Shown here: positions 1 to 7,103 of the stretch, one piece after another
Layout: each line of letters opens with the position of its first letter
Numbering within the stretch: position 1 is the first letter of the stretch
Assembly (NCBI GenBank): GCA_007125875.1
Contig: SLCI01000156.1
Location: 1 to 29,716, forward strand
Direction of reading: 5' to 3'
Source of the DNA: Kiritimatiellia bacterium
Lineage (GTDB): Bacteria; Verrucomicrobiota; Kiritimatiellia; SLAD01
DNA length: 29,716 nucleotides
Made by a program: the position numbers and the translations under genes
The notes under the pieces: generated by a model
Database searches by the model: none
Told to the model about the DNA's origin: nothing
The model's input: only the letters and a program-made list of their open reading frames with translations

Positions 1-9
1 AAAGTGGGC

Positions 10-48
10 AAAAAAACGGCCCCGATCCTGTTCGGATCGGAGCCGTTT
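10..48 (-). terminator. Intrinsic terminator of the thrS-infC-barrel gene run
   Basis: On the minus strand a 7-bp stem (34-40 with 22-28) is stacked on a second 7-bp stem (42-48 with 14-20), separated by one C/A mismatch and closed by a 5-nt loop. It is followed by a run of seven T (positions 16-10). It lies 20 nt past the stop of the outer-membrane barrel gene and is the only convincing terminator for the minus-strand genes starting at thrS. Confidence 0.93.
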
Positions 49-67
49 CACAAAGACTAAAGCCGTC

Positions 68-718
68 TTAGAAGCGGAAGGTGCCGCCGATCGTGATCCA
101 CGGATCATCGACGATCAACAGATCTCCATATAATCCGAATTGAGGATTCAGGTTAACGGTTGCGCCGCCACCGATCATGATCTCAGTGTCTGAATCGGTT
201 GAGCTTACGCTGAATCCCTCAACACTGGCTGAAAACTCGGTGCGCGCATAAGCAAGGCCAAGCACTCCATAGACCGAAAACATTTCATCAATGGTGTGGC
301 TAATCACACCGGCTGCGGAGAGCGATATGATGTCAATGTCTACGTCCACGCCTTGCTCTTTTTGATCCAAGCTGGCATATCCTAACGTACCGCGCACGGC
401 AAAATCCAATGGCACATCCAGCTGCAAGGGGAGAGTGAATTGACCGCCAGCCTGCAAGCCAAAGCCATTATCGCCACGATCTGGATCAACGATACCGAGA
501 TCGCCGAAAACAAACGCCTCGTCCAAGACATTGAAGGCGAATCGTCCACCGTATAGGTTGAGATTATCGCCAATCGTGATGTTTGCAGAAGCGCGCATCT
601 CTCCTGCCATTCCTGGAGCTGCATCGCGCCCGACAGGAATTCCAAATACTTGGGCGTGGACCGGTGCTGTCATGGCGCACACGGAAGCAAACACTAATAA
701 ACCTTTGATTTTTTTCAT
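68..718 (-). CDS. Small outer-membrane beta-barrel protein
   Basis: Predicted secreted outer-membrane barrel of about 216 residues; no specific function is recognised. A signal peptide is plain: two Lys, a hydrophobic core, then cleavage after APVHA. The mature part (~194 residues) alternates short amphipathic strands with Gly-rich turns, in the manner of OmpA/opacity-type barrels, and the protein ends in Phe (TFRF), the usual last residue of barrel proteins recognised by BamA. Start choice: two ATG codons are adjacent (721 and 718). The AGGAGG at 723-728 sits only 1 nt from the first but 4 nt from the second, so 718 is preferred. The gene lies about 70 nt downstream of infC and just before a strong terminator, so it may be read partly from the thrS-infC transcript. 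A ligand, pore or adhesion role cannot be read from the sequence. Confidence 0.8.
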   Translation of the reverse strand: MKKIKGLLVFASVCAMTAPVHAQVFGIPVGRDAAPGMAGEMRASANITIGDNLNLYGGRFAFNVLDEAFVFGDLGIVDPDRGDNGFGLQAGGQFTLPLQLDVPLDFAVRGTLGYASLDQKEQGVDVDIDIISLSAAGVISHTIDEMFSVYGVLGLAYARTEFSASVEGFSVSSTDSDTEIMIGGGATVNLNPQFGLYGDLLIVDDPWITIGGTFRF

Positions 719-746
719 CATACCTCCTGCTTTCTTCTTTGTTGCA

Positions 747-765
747 GCATCGCCGAGTGCGATGC
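747..765 (-). other. Short hairpin between infC and the barrel gene
   Basis: Perfect 7-bp inverted repeat (GCATCGC / GCGATGC) with a 5-nt loop in the 70-nt gap. On the minus strand the following bases are not T-rich, so it is not a standard intrinsic terminator. It could attenuate, stabilise or process the mRNA between infC and the barrel gene. Confidence 0.4.
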
Positions 766-790
766 CCGTAACATTATTAATCGTTTGCCA

Positions 791-1342
791 TCAACTTTTG
801 GTGGACGGCTTGGGCGTCAGCAACATGATAATGCTGCGTCCCATAAGACGAGGTGGCTGTTCGGGGCTGGCGAGATCTTTCAGATCTTCCACGACTCGAT
901 TCATGACCTCGAAACCGATTTCCTGATGAGCACCTTCGCGGCCTCGGAAGAACAGAGAGCACTTCACGCGGTTGCCACTTTCGAGGAAATCGCGGGCATG
1001 CCGGACTTTGGTGTCATAATCATGCGTATCCACATTCGCATGAAACTTAAGTTCTTTCACCTTGGTGGCCGCAGCATGCTTTTTCTGCGTCTTACTCTTC
1101 TTCTCCTGGTCATACTTAAATTTGCCGTAATCCATGATCCGACAAACCGGCGGCTTGGCGGTAGGGGATACTTCGACCAGATCGAGCCCCTGCTGCTGTG
1201 CTCGGGCTAAGGCATCACGAGTTGACACAATGCCAACTTGCTCACCATCGGCATCGATACAGCGCACTTCGGGAACGCGTATGCGATGGTTGATGCGTGT
1301 GAAAGATTGCTGGGAACGTTGGGGAGGCCTACGCATTGCCAT
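791..1342 (-). CDS. infC: Translation initiation factor IF-3
   Basis: IF-3 binds the 30S subunit, prevents premature 50S joining and helps check the start codon. The 183-residue protein shows both domains: the N-terminal domain (about residues 14-80) with GEQVGIVSTRDAL, LVEVSP and the family signature PPVCRIMDYGKFKY (65-78), a Lys-rich linker, and the C-terminal domain from about residue 94 with VKELKF, DYDTKVRHARDFL and FRGREGAHQ. The conserved Met of GREMAHQ is Gly here. It starts with ATG 6 nt after the thrS stop, with an AAAGGAAAA purine tract upstream inside the end of thrS, so the two genes are co-translated as in many bacteria. The family's frequent non-AUG (AUU) start is not evident. 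Genes for ribosomal proteins L35 and L20 (rpmI, rplT), which commonly follow infC, are absent; an outer-membrane barrel gene comes next. Confidence 0.97.
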   Translation of the reverse strand: MAMRRPPQRSQQSFTRINHRIRVPEVRCIDADGEQVGIVSTRDALARAQQQGLDLVEVSPTAKPPVCRIMDYGKFKYDQEKKSKTQKKHAAATKVKELKFHANVDTHDYDTKVRHARDFLESGNRVKCSLFFRGREGAHQEIGFEVMNRVVEDLKDLASPEQPPRLMGRSIIMLLTPKPSTKS

Positions 1343-1348
1343 ATGGAA

Positions 1349-3121
1349 TTAGCTTTTCCTTTCTGATGAGCTCAGTGTCGTGCCTAAAACCCGTTGATCC
1401 ACTTCTGAGCGGAGGGTTTCGAGCAGAGATTGAAGGGGCAGAACGCCCACATCGCCAGCCGGACGGGCACGCACAGCGACTGATTGATCGGCCTCCTCTT
1501 TGGGACCGACAATTAGCATATACGGTATTTTGGCAAGCTGTGCATTTCGTATTTTTGCGCCGATTTTTTCGGAACGCTCGTCCACGGTGTAACGAATATT
1601 ATGTTGCCTAAGTTGCTCGCCAATCGCAAGTGCGTAATCCAACTGTTTCTCGGTCAGCGGCAACACACGTACCTGTTCGGGGGCGAGCCAAAGCGGAAAG
1701 GCTCCAGCATAATGTTCCACCATGATGCCAAAGAAGCGCTCCAAGCTGCCCAACAAGGCGCGATGAATCATGTAGGGGCGATGCTCTTGGCCGTCTTCGC
1801 CGACATAGGTGAGATCGAATCGCTCGGGCAGATTGAAGTCGAACTGAATAGTACTCATTTGCCATTCGCGACCAATGGTGTCTTTGACCTTCAAATCAAT
1901 TTTCGGTCCATAAAATGCCCCGCCACCAATATCCGTTTCATAGGCGATGCCTTCGCTTTGGAGGGCAGCCTCCAGCGAGGCGGTGGCCTGTTCCCAGCGG
2001 GCTTCCTCGCCGACGGCTTTGTCGGGACGCGTGGCGAGATAGGCGGTGATTTCAGTGAAGCCAAAGGTATGCCACATGTTGATGGCAAATTTTACGGCCC
2101 GAATGATCTCTGCTTCGACTTGTTCGGTGGTGCAAAAGATATGGGCATCATCTTGCGTGAAGCCTCGCACACGCAGCAGTCCGTGCAGCACGCCAGCCTT
2201 TTCATAACGATATACAGTACCCAGTTCCGCCCAGCGAACCGGGAGCTCGCGATAGGAGCGTTTGTGAGATTGATAAATCTTGATGTGGAAAGGGCAGTTC
2301 ATAGGTTTGACGAAATATTGGTTTTCGTCAATTTCCATCGGCGCGTACATGCTCTCTTTGTAGAAATCCAGATGACCTGATGTTTCCCACAGTCCGGCTC
2401 GGCCGATATGCGGGCTATACAGCAACTCATAGCCGCCTTCAAAATGTTCGTTGCGCCAGTATTCCTCAATTACCGAGCGAATGCGTGCGCCTTTGGGATG
2501 CCAGTGAATCAGGCCCGGACCAACATCTTCCTGCAAGCTGAATAGGTCTAGTTCGCGTCCCAGTTTGCGATGATCGCGGAGTTTGGCCTCTTCCAGTTGT
2601 TTGAGGTGGACCCGCAACAGCTTGTCGGTGGCGAAGGCCGTCGCATAGAGTCGTTGCAGCATGGGATTGGTCTCACGACCGCGATAATAGGAGCCGGCCA
2701 CGGAGAGCATCTTGAAGGCTTTGACCCCGCCGGTGCTGGCGATGTGCGGACCGCGACAGAGGTCGACGAACTCGCCGCACTTAAAAAACGTAATGGCTTC
2801 GCCCTCTGGAATGTCCGCCAAGCGTTCCAGCTTAAAGCGCTGACCCATGTCCTTGATCAGTTGCTCGGCCTCAGGGCGCGTTACTTCGATGCGCTCGAAG
2901 GGGTGATCTTCCGCGACGATCTTGGCCATTTCCTGCTCGATCGCCTCGAAGTCTTCTGGCGCCAAGCGATGCGGAAGATCGAAGTCATAGTAGAAACCTT
3001 CGTCCGTGGGGGGGCCGATATCGAGTTGGACATCGTCAAAGAGGCGGCAAACGGCAGCGGCCATTACATGAGCGGCACTGTGCCGCATCTTGTACAGGTC
3101 TGATTCTTTATCCAATTTCAT
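1349..3121 (-). CDS. thrS: Threonyl-tRNA synthetase, form lacking the N-terminal TGS domain
   Basis: Charges tRNA-Thr in the cytoplasm. The 590-residue protein begins directly at the editing (SAD) domain: His14 and His18 of the HxxxH motif plus Cys122 and His126 (CRGPH) form the editing site that removes misacylated serine. The class II catalytic core follows, with zinc ligands Cys276 (MNCPFH), His327 (DDAHIF) and His453 (MIHRALLG). These lie exactly 58 residues earlier than the E. coli ligands C334, H385 and H511, so what is missing is the ~60-residue TGS domain. The C-terminal anticodon-binding domain starts near residue 485. An in-frame TAA lies four codons upstream of the ATG, so no TGS segment is hidden in the same frame. 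No T-box leader is visible in the 73 nt between tRNA-Val and thrS, and no good ribosome-binding site sits at the ATG; a GAGG is ~20 nt away. Confidence 0.97.
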   Translation of the reverse strand: MKLDKESDLYKMRHSAAHVMAAAVCRLFDDVQLDIGPPTDEGFYYDFDLPHRLAPEDFEAIEQEMAKIVAEDHPFERIEVTRPEAEQLIKDMGQRFKLERLADIPEGEAITFFKCGEFVDLCRGPHIASTGGVKAFKMLSVAGSYYRGRETNPMLQRLYATAFATDKLLRVHLKQLEEAKLRDHRKLGRELDLFSLQEDVGPGLIHWHPKGARIRSVIEEYWRNEHFEGGYELLYSPHIGRAGLWETSGHLDFYKESMYAPMEIDENQYFVKPMNCPFHIKIYQSHKRSYRELPVRWAELGTVYRYEKAGVLHGLLRVRGFTQDDAHIFCTTEQVEAEIIRAVKFAINMWHTFGFTEITAYLATRPDKAVGEEARWEQATASLEAALQSEGIAYETDIGGGAFYGPKIDLKVKDTIGREWQMSTIQFDFNLPERFDLTYVGEDGQEHRPYMIHRALLGSLERFFGIMVEHYAGAFPLWLAPEQVRVLPLTEKQLDYALAIGEQLRQHNIRYTVDERSEKIGAKIRNAQLAKIPYMLIVGPKEEADQSVAVRARPAGDVGVLPLQSLLETLRSEVDQRVLGTTLSSSERKS

Positions 3122-3194
3122 GCAGAATAATTAGCCGTATCCTCTTTTCAGCGCGACACATAGCGTCGCATTCATTTTGCGTGTTTGCACAAAG

Positions 3195-3271
<77 letters not shown>

Positions 3272-3296
3272 GTACAATGGCTTTAAACACGCGGAG

Positions 3297-3325
3297 AATC
3301 TAGGATGGTCTGCGTTGACTGTCAA
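3297..3325 (-). promoter_or_regulatory. Sigma-70-type promoter of tRNA-Val
   Basis: On the minus strand: perfect -35 TTGACA (3325-3320), 17-nt spacer, -10 TAGATT (3302-3297), about 26 nt upstream of the mature tRNA 5' end. The -35 box lies inside a perfect 8+1+8 inverted repeat, GCGTTGAC-N-GTCAACGC (3312-3328). With no terminator after the tRNA, the transcript could continue into thrS and infC. Confidence 0.75.
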
Positions 3326-3332
3326 CGCTTTC

Positions 3333-4385
3333 TTAGCCCAGTAGTGTTTCCCCGAGAGCCACGGAGACAATATCGGCCAATTCGGGGACAGGAAAGGGTT
3401 TCTGGAGGAAGAAGGTCTTGCGCATCTTCAGCGCGCGATCAATGTCTGGATGACTTGAAGAGAATCCGCTTACGAGAATGATTGGCGCGCGACAGCCCTG
3501 TTCCTTCAGCCACGTGCAGAGCTCGAGGCCATTATAGTCCGGCATGCTGAAGTCCATAATCAGCAGTTGCGGCTTGGTTTCAGTAGCCAGCCATCGCTCT
3601 TGCATCTCTGGTCCGCTGGATATCTCAGTCACTCTATGTCCGTCATCCGATAGCACGCGCGAACACATTTCGCAGAAGATGCTGTCATCGTCGACTACCC
3701 ATATCTCATTTGCTGAGAGTTGCTTGGTTAGGGCTCGGGAGGGGACCGATGTCTTCTCGGTCTCGTCCAGTGCAAGAATGAGGGCAGGATGCGGCGTTTC
3801 AAGCAACATAGGTCCTTGCCGTGTATCGATGACCTCGACCTTGATTTGATCCGGCTTATCTGCAGGACTGGAATGTGAAATGTTGCTCGTTTGTACGATC
3901 AATTCCGCATCGCCGTTTACACCATCCAAGGAATTCGTGAGCAGGTTATACAGGGTTTGGTGTAGCGCGCTGCGCTGACTTTTTACCTGGTCACTAGTCG
4001 CATCAAGCTTAAGGGTCACACGGACACGCTTATCGACTTGATGCTCAAGTAACGGCGCAAGGCTTGAGAGCATCCGGTGCACCGAGCAATCGGTTTGCTG
4101 TTCGGTTTCGCTACCGACAAAAGCGAGAATTTCCTCCGTCAGGCGTCGGCCTTTTTGGGCCGCTTCCGAGATTTTAATGAGAGCATCACGAGAATCCTCG
4201 TTCCACTTCTCTTGATTGATCAGGTGCGAGGAGTAGCCGAGAATGATGGAAAGCAGATTATTGAAATGATGGGCGACGCCACTCGATAGCGTCCCAACAG
4301 CCAAAAGCCGTTCGTTCTGTATCGCGTCATCCGTGGTCGCTTCGGACGGCCGATGTGCCGCTGCTCCACTATTCCCAGTCTTCAT
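3333..4385 (-). CDS. Histidine-kinase-like protein with receiver domain; ATPase domain degraded
   Basis: Cytoplasmic two-component-type protein of ~350 residues with no membrane segment. The dimerisation/phosphoacceptor helix carries GVAHHFNNLLSIILGY, with His39 as phosphoacceptor. An N-box-like stretch (LYNLLTNSLDGV) opens the ATPase part at about residue 146, but the G1 box reads DTRQGP instead of DxGxG, and no G2 box follows before an Asn/Ser linker near residues 205-225. The C-terminal receiver domain (~228-350) is complete: acidic pocket DDD 232-234, phospho-Asp278 (LLIMDFSMPD), Ser306 and Lys329 (LQKPF). It probably accepts or relays phosphate rather than autophosphorylating. An ATG start at 4385 with GGGGA 8 nt upstream is preferred over TTG 4388. 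It overlaps the end of the PpiD-like gene by 17 nt, suggesting translational coupling. No cognate response regulator or sensor input domain is visible nearby. Confidence 0.8.
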   Translation of the reverse strand: MKTGNSGAAAHRPSEATTDDAIQNERLLAVGTLSSGVAHHFNNLLSIILGYSSHLINQEKWNEDSRDALIKISEAAQKGRRLTEEILAFVGSETEQQTDCSVHRMLSSLAPLLEHQVDKRVRVTLKLDATSDQVKSQRSALHQTLYNLLTNSLDGVNGDAELIVQTSNISHSSPADKPDQIKVEVIDTRQGPMLLETPHPALILALDETEKTSVPSRALTKQLSANEIWVVDDDSIFCEMCSRVLSDDGHRVTEISSGPEMQERWLATETKPQLLIMDFSMPDYNGLELCTWLKEQGCRAPIILVSGFSSSHPDIDRALKMRKTFFLQKPFPVPELADIVSVALGETLLG

Positions 4386-6102
4386 CAAAGTCGTCCCCGA
4401 AATCTAGATCGTCCGCTTCGCGTACAGGTTGTGCTCGGGGTGTGAAATTTGCTTCCGCTAAAAGATGTCGTTGCCATTCCCGATACAATACCCGTCCGCG
4501 CTCTTGAGATAAAGAGCCAACTATTTGAGGACGGAAATCAGCGAACTGCATTGGGTCAGCGGCCACGCGCTCTTCCAGGTAGACAACCAGATGGCCATCG
4601 CCCACAAATTCAGGCTCGGTAACTTCGCCTTGATTGTGCGTCAACACGGCTCGCACCAAGTCGTTTCCATACGGAATATCCGGCAGCCCATCAGCAGCCG
4701 TGAAGGTGACAGACTCATTGATGGGGACTTCAAACAATTCGGCGACTTCCGCGAATGAATCTCCAGCCGCAAGTCCTTCCTCAACGGCTTGCCGAAATGC
4801 TTCGGCTAGATCAGCAACAGTGTCCGCAATCGCAGCTTGCAATGCAGCAGCTTCAGCTTCTTCGCGTACCTCGTCCAGCTCGGGAAGGCGCGAAGATATG
4901 CGCTCGACGAGACTCAGCACGTAAACGTATTCCTGCCCCACGACGGCATCACTGAAATAGTATTCCGGATGACGACGGAGGTCGAAGGCCGCATCCGTGA
5001 AGGCGCGACCAGCGTCGATCCCCGGCAAAAATTGGCCGCGACGGAACGGACCGCTACGTTCGATAGCCAAATCATAGGTTTCTGCCAGCTCCTCAAAGGT
5101 CGCTGCCAGTCCGTCGCGATCAGGGACCAGGCCGATCACAAAATCGGTCGCGCGATCAGCGGCACGGCGCGCCGCTTGCTCAAGCCGGAGACGATCCATA
5201 ATTTCTTGTTTTACTTCCTCGAACGGTAAAGCACGTGTGACCTGGAAAATGTCATCATCTTCGGCTTCCTCGGTTTCCTGCTCATCAACGACTTCAAACT
5301 CATCGATATTGAGGTCGTAATAATCGAGTGCCTGCTCTTCGGTGACTTCGATGTCACCGGCGAAATCGGCAATGGCAAAACGCACGAAATCTACATCGAC
5401 CATCGGCGGAATGCGGAAATTCTCCTGATTGGCTTCGAAGTAGGCCTCAACATCCACATCATCCGCGCTCAACCCTTCGCCCAGCACATTCGCATCAATC
5501 AGGGCGTATTGGACTGTGAATGTATCGCCCAATGTGTTGATCGCCCGATCGACTTCGGAAGGCGCGATTAATATGGATTCGGTCACCATGCGCTGCAGCT
5601 TTTGCAGGGCTAGCTCCTGACGAACATGCTCCTCAAACTCGCTCGGACTGAAGCCTAAGGCCGGCAAATATTGTTGCGTAAAGGACTGATAAATGCCCGG
5701 GCTGAACTGGCCGTTCTGCTGAAAATCGGGAAAGCTCTGAATCGCATTCACGACCTCTCGATTGCCAATGCGAATGCCCAATTCCTGGGCCTTCATCAAG
5801 GATGCAATGCGTTTCCACGCCGCGTCGGTGATCTCTTCGTCGAGTTCTTCGTCAATGGGAACAGGTTGTCCGATCGATAAAATCAGCCCCATATAGGTAT
5901 GACGATACGCATTCCTGAACCGTTCAGGGGATATGGGTTCGCCGTGCAGGGTGCCGGCTGCTTGTCGTTCGGACGGATCACGCGCATCTTCCGGGACCGA
6001 CATGTCCCAGGCGACAAACGCCACCACGATCAACACAGTAAAACCGATCCAAACAAACTTGTTTGCAATCAGTTTATTAAATTTGGTGATTACCATCGTC
6101 AT
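4369..6102 (-). CDS. PpiD/SurA-like membrane-anchored periplasmic chaperone
   Basis: A 577-residue protein with a single N-terminal membrane anchor (about residues 13-32) and a large periplasmic part, the layout of PpiD. The SurA-N-type chaperone region (about 45-200) contains GEPISPERFRNAYR and a GIRIGNREVVNAIQSFPDF segment like those of PpiD. The central part has the Tyr/Phe spacing of PpiD (VTEEQALDYYDLNIDEF), but the parvulin core signature (a HILV-type strand with GxDFxxLA) cannot be found. An acidic stretch (EQETEEAEDDD) occupies its place. The C-terminal helices resemble the end of PpiD. The last residues are strongly acidic (DFGDDFDEDWE). A chaperone for folding of secreted and outer-membrane proteins is likely; PPIase activity is doubtful. 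It follows the acyltransferase gene by 72 nt on the same strand, which suits an envelope-biogenesis operon. Confidence 0.8.
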   Translation of the reverse strand: MTMVITKFNKLIANKFVWIGFTVLIVVAFVAWDMSVPEDARDPSERQAAGTLHGEPISPERFRNAYRHTYMGLILSIGQPVPIDEELDEEITDAAWKRIASLMKAQELGIRIGNREVVNAIQSFPDFQQNGQFSPGIYQSFTQQYLPALGFSPSEFEEHVRQELALQKLQRMVTESILIAPSEVDRAINTLGDTFTVQYALIDANVLGEGLSADDVDVEAYFEANQENFRIPPMVDVDFVRFAIADFAGDIEVTEEQALDYYDLNIDEFEVVDEQETEEAEDDDIFQVTRALPFEEVKQEIMDRLRLEQAARRAADRATDFVIGLVPDRDGLAATFEELAETYDLAIERSGPFRRGQFLPGIDAGRAFTDAAFDLRRHPEYYFSDAVVGQEYVYVLSLVERISSRLPELDEVREEAEAAALQAAIADTVADLAEAFRQAVEEGLAAGDSFAEVAELFEVPINESVTFTAADGLPDIPYGNDLVRAVLTHNQGEVTEPEFVGDGHLVVYLEERVAADPMQFADFRPQIVGSLSQERGRVLYREWQRHLLAEANFTPRAQPVREADDLDFGDDFDEDWE

Positions 6103-6174
6103 ATCACATCTAGCCTCGGTTTGTTGGAAAAGCCCAGAGCATAGGCAGGGCAGGGGAGCAGGTCAATCGGGAAC

Positions 6175-7026
6175 TCACGGCTTCCAGCGGTTGTGAAGCC
6201 AGAAATACTGTTCCGGACACTGTCGAATGATTTTCTCCAGCATCTGGTTACAGAGAGCGGTGTTTGCGAGTGTATCTGCCCGGTGATCGGCGGTACGCTG
6301 AAAATCTAGCGGAGGCCAGACGGTGACGTGGTGACGCGTCGGCGATATGCGCTGGATGTGAACGGGCAGAATCGGGCTAGGATGCTTTCGCCAGAAGGCC
6401 GCTAGACTGGTTAACGTCTTGGCCGGCTGACCAAAGAAGGGAATATGCGGCGCCCCAGGACGAGCTTGATCCAGCATGAAAGCGACCAACTCATTGCCTT
6501 CCAGGACGGCGCGGACCTGTTTGAGCGCGGCCCCGGCAGGTTTGCGATAGATTGGGGTCCATCCCATTTTGCGTCGGAGTTCATCAATCAGTTGATTAGC
6601 GCCTCCTTCACCAATTTCTTTTACCAGACACGATGTGGGTGCAATGAATCGGGTGCCGGACGCGGCCATGACCTCCCAATTCCCCATATGTCCCGCAATC
6701 ATATAGGCACCTCGGCCTTGAGCGAGCGCCGCCTCGATGTGTTCCAGTCCTTCGTACGTGGTGTTGGCCAAAACATCGCTATCGACGGCTCGCAGCGTCT
6801 CCATCGCCGTCAGAAAGAAGTTCTTCCATGCCGCTCGGCCCGTTTTGATGCGTTTGGCTTCAGACCAGTCGTCGCCGAAAGCGATCTTGAGATTATTGAG
6901 GATCAGTCGCCGCCGTAACCGCAACAGATCAAAACAGAGCACAGCCAAGCCACGAGCCATGCGCTCCAGCGTTTCCGGCTGACGACGGCTGAGCCAGTAG
7001 CCCAACGATTTGATCACTCTGTACAT
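6175..7026 (-). CDS. Lipid A biosynthesis acyltransferase (LpxL/HtrB family)
   Basis: Transfers a fatty acyl chain to a lipid A precursor, or a related lipid, at the inner-membrane face. The 283-residue length is typical. The catalytic H-x4-E motif is AGHMGNWEVM (His113, Glu118), followed by the family block LVKEIG and the acceptor-site block around EGNELVAFMLDQARPGAPHIPFFG. The C-terminus QYFWLHNRWKP matches the usual end of the family. A basic amphipathic N-terminus replaces the long hydrophobic anchor of E. coli LpxL. Start ATG has GAGGG 8 nt upstream. It faces murJ divergently across 77 nt and leads the minus-strand run into the PpiD-like chaperone. Which acyl position it modifies (primed or secondary) cannot be decided from sequence alone. 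Confidence 0.92.
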   Translation of the reverse strand: MYRVIKSLGYWLSRRQPETLERMARGLAVLCFDLLRLRRRLILNNLKIAFGDDWSEAKRIKTGRAAWKNFFLTAMETLRAVDSDVLANTTYEGLEHIEAALAQGRGAYMIAGHMGNWEVMAASGTRFIAPTSCLVKEIGEGGANQLIDELRRKMGWTPIYRKPAGAALKQVRAVLEGNELVAFMLDQARPGAPHIPFFGQPAKTLTSLAAFWRKHPSPILPVHIQRISPTRHHVTVWPPLDFQRTADHRADTLANTALCNQMLEKIIRQCPEQYFWLHNRWKP

Positions 7027-7055
7027 TACGGCTTCCCTCTGTTATTCGAGACGGG

Positions 7056-7083
7056 ATGTTAAGCCCGCAGCGGGCAATGTAAA
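7056..7083 (-). promoter_or_regulatory. Candidate promoter of the acyltransferase operon
   Basis: On the minus strand: TTTACA (7083-7078), 16-nt spacer, TAACAT (7061-7056), about 30 nt before the start codon. The spacer holds a GC-rich palindrome CCCGC-N-GCGGG, which could be an operator or reduce promoter strength. It lies in the 77-nt divergent gap shared with murJ. Confidence 0.45.
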
Positions 7084-7103
7084 ACCTTATTGGAGCAATC
7101 GGA

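Noticed and set aside
3122..3194. A T-box or other known leader before thrS
   Set aside because: Only a 5-bp hairpin (3153-3169) is present and the T-box consensus is missing; the space is too short for a T-box.
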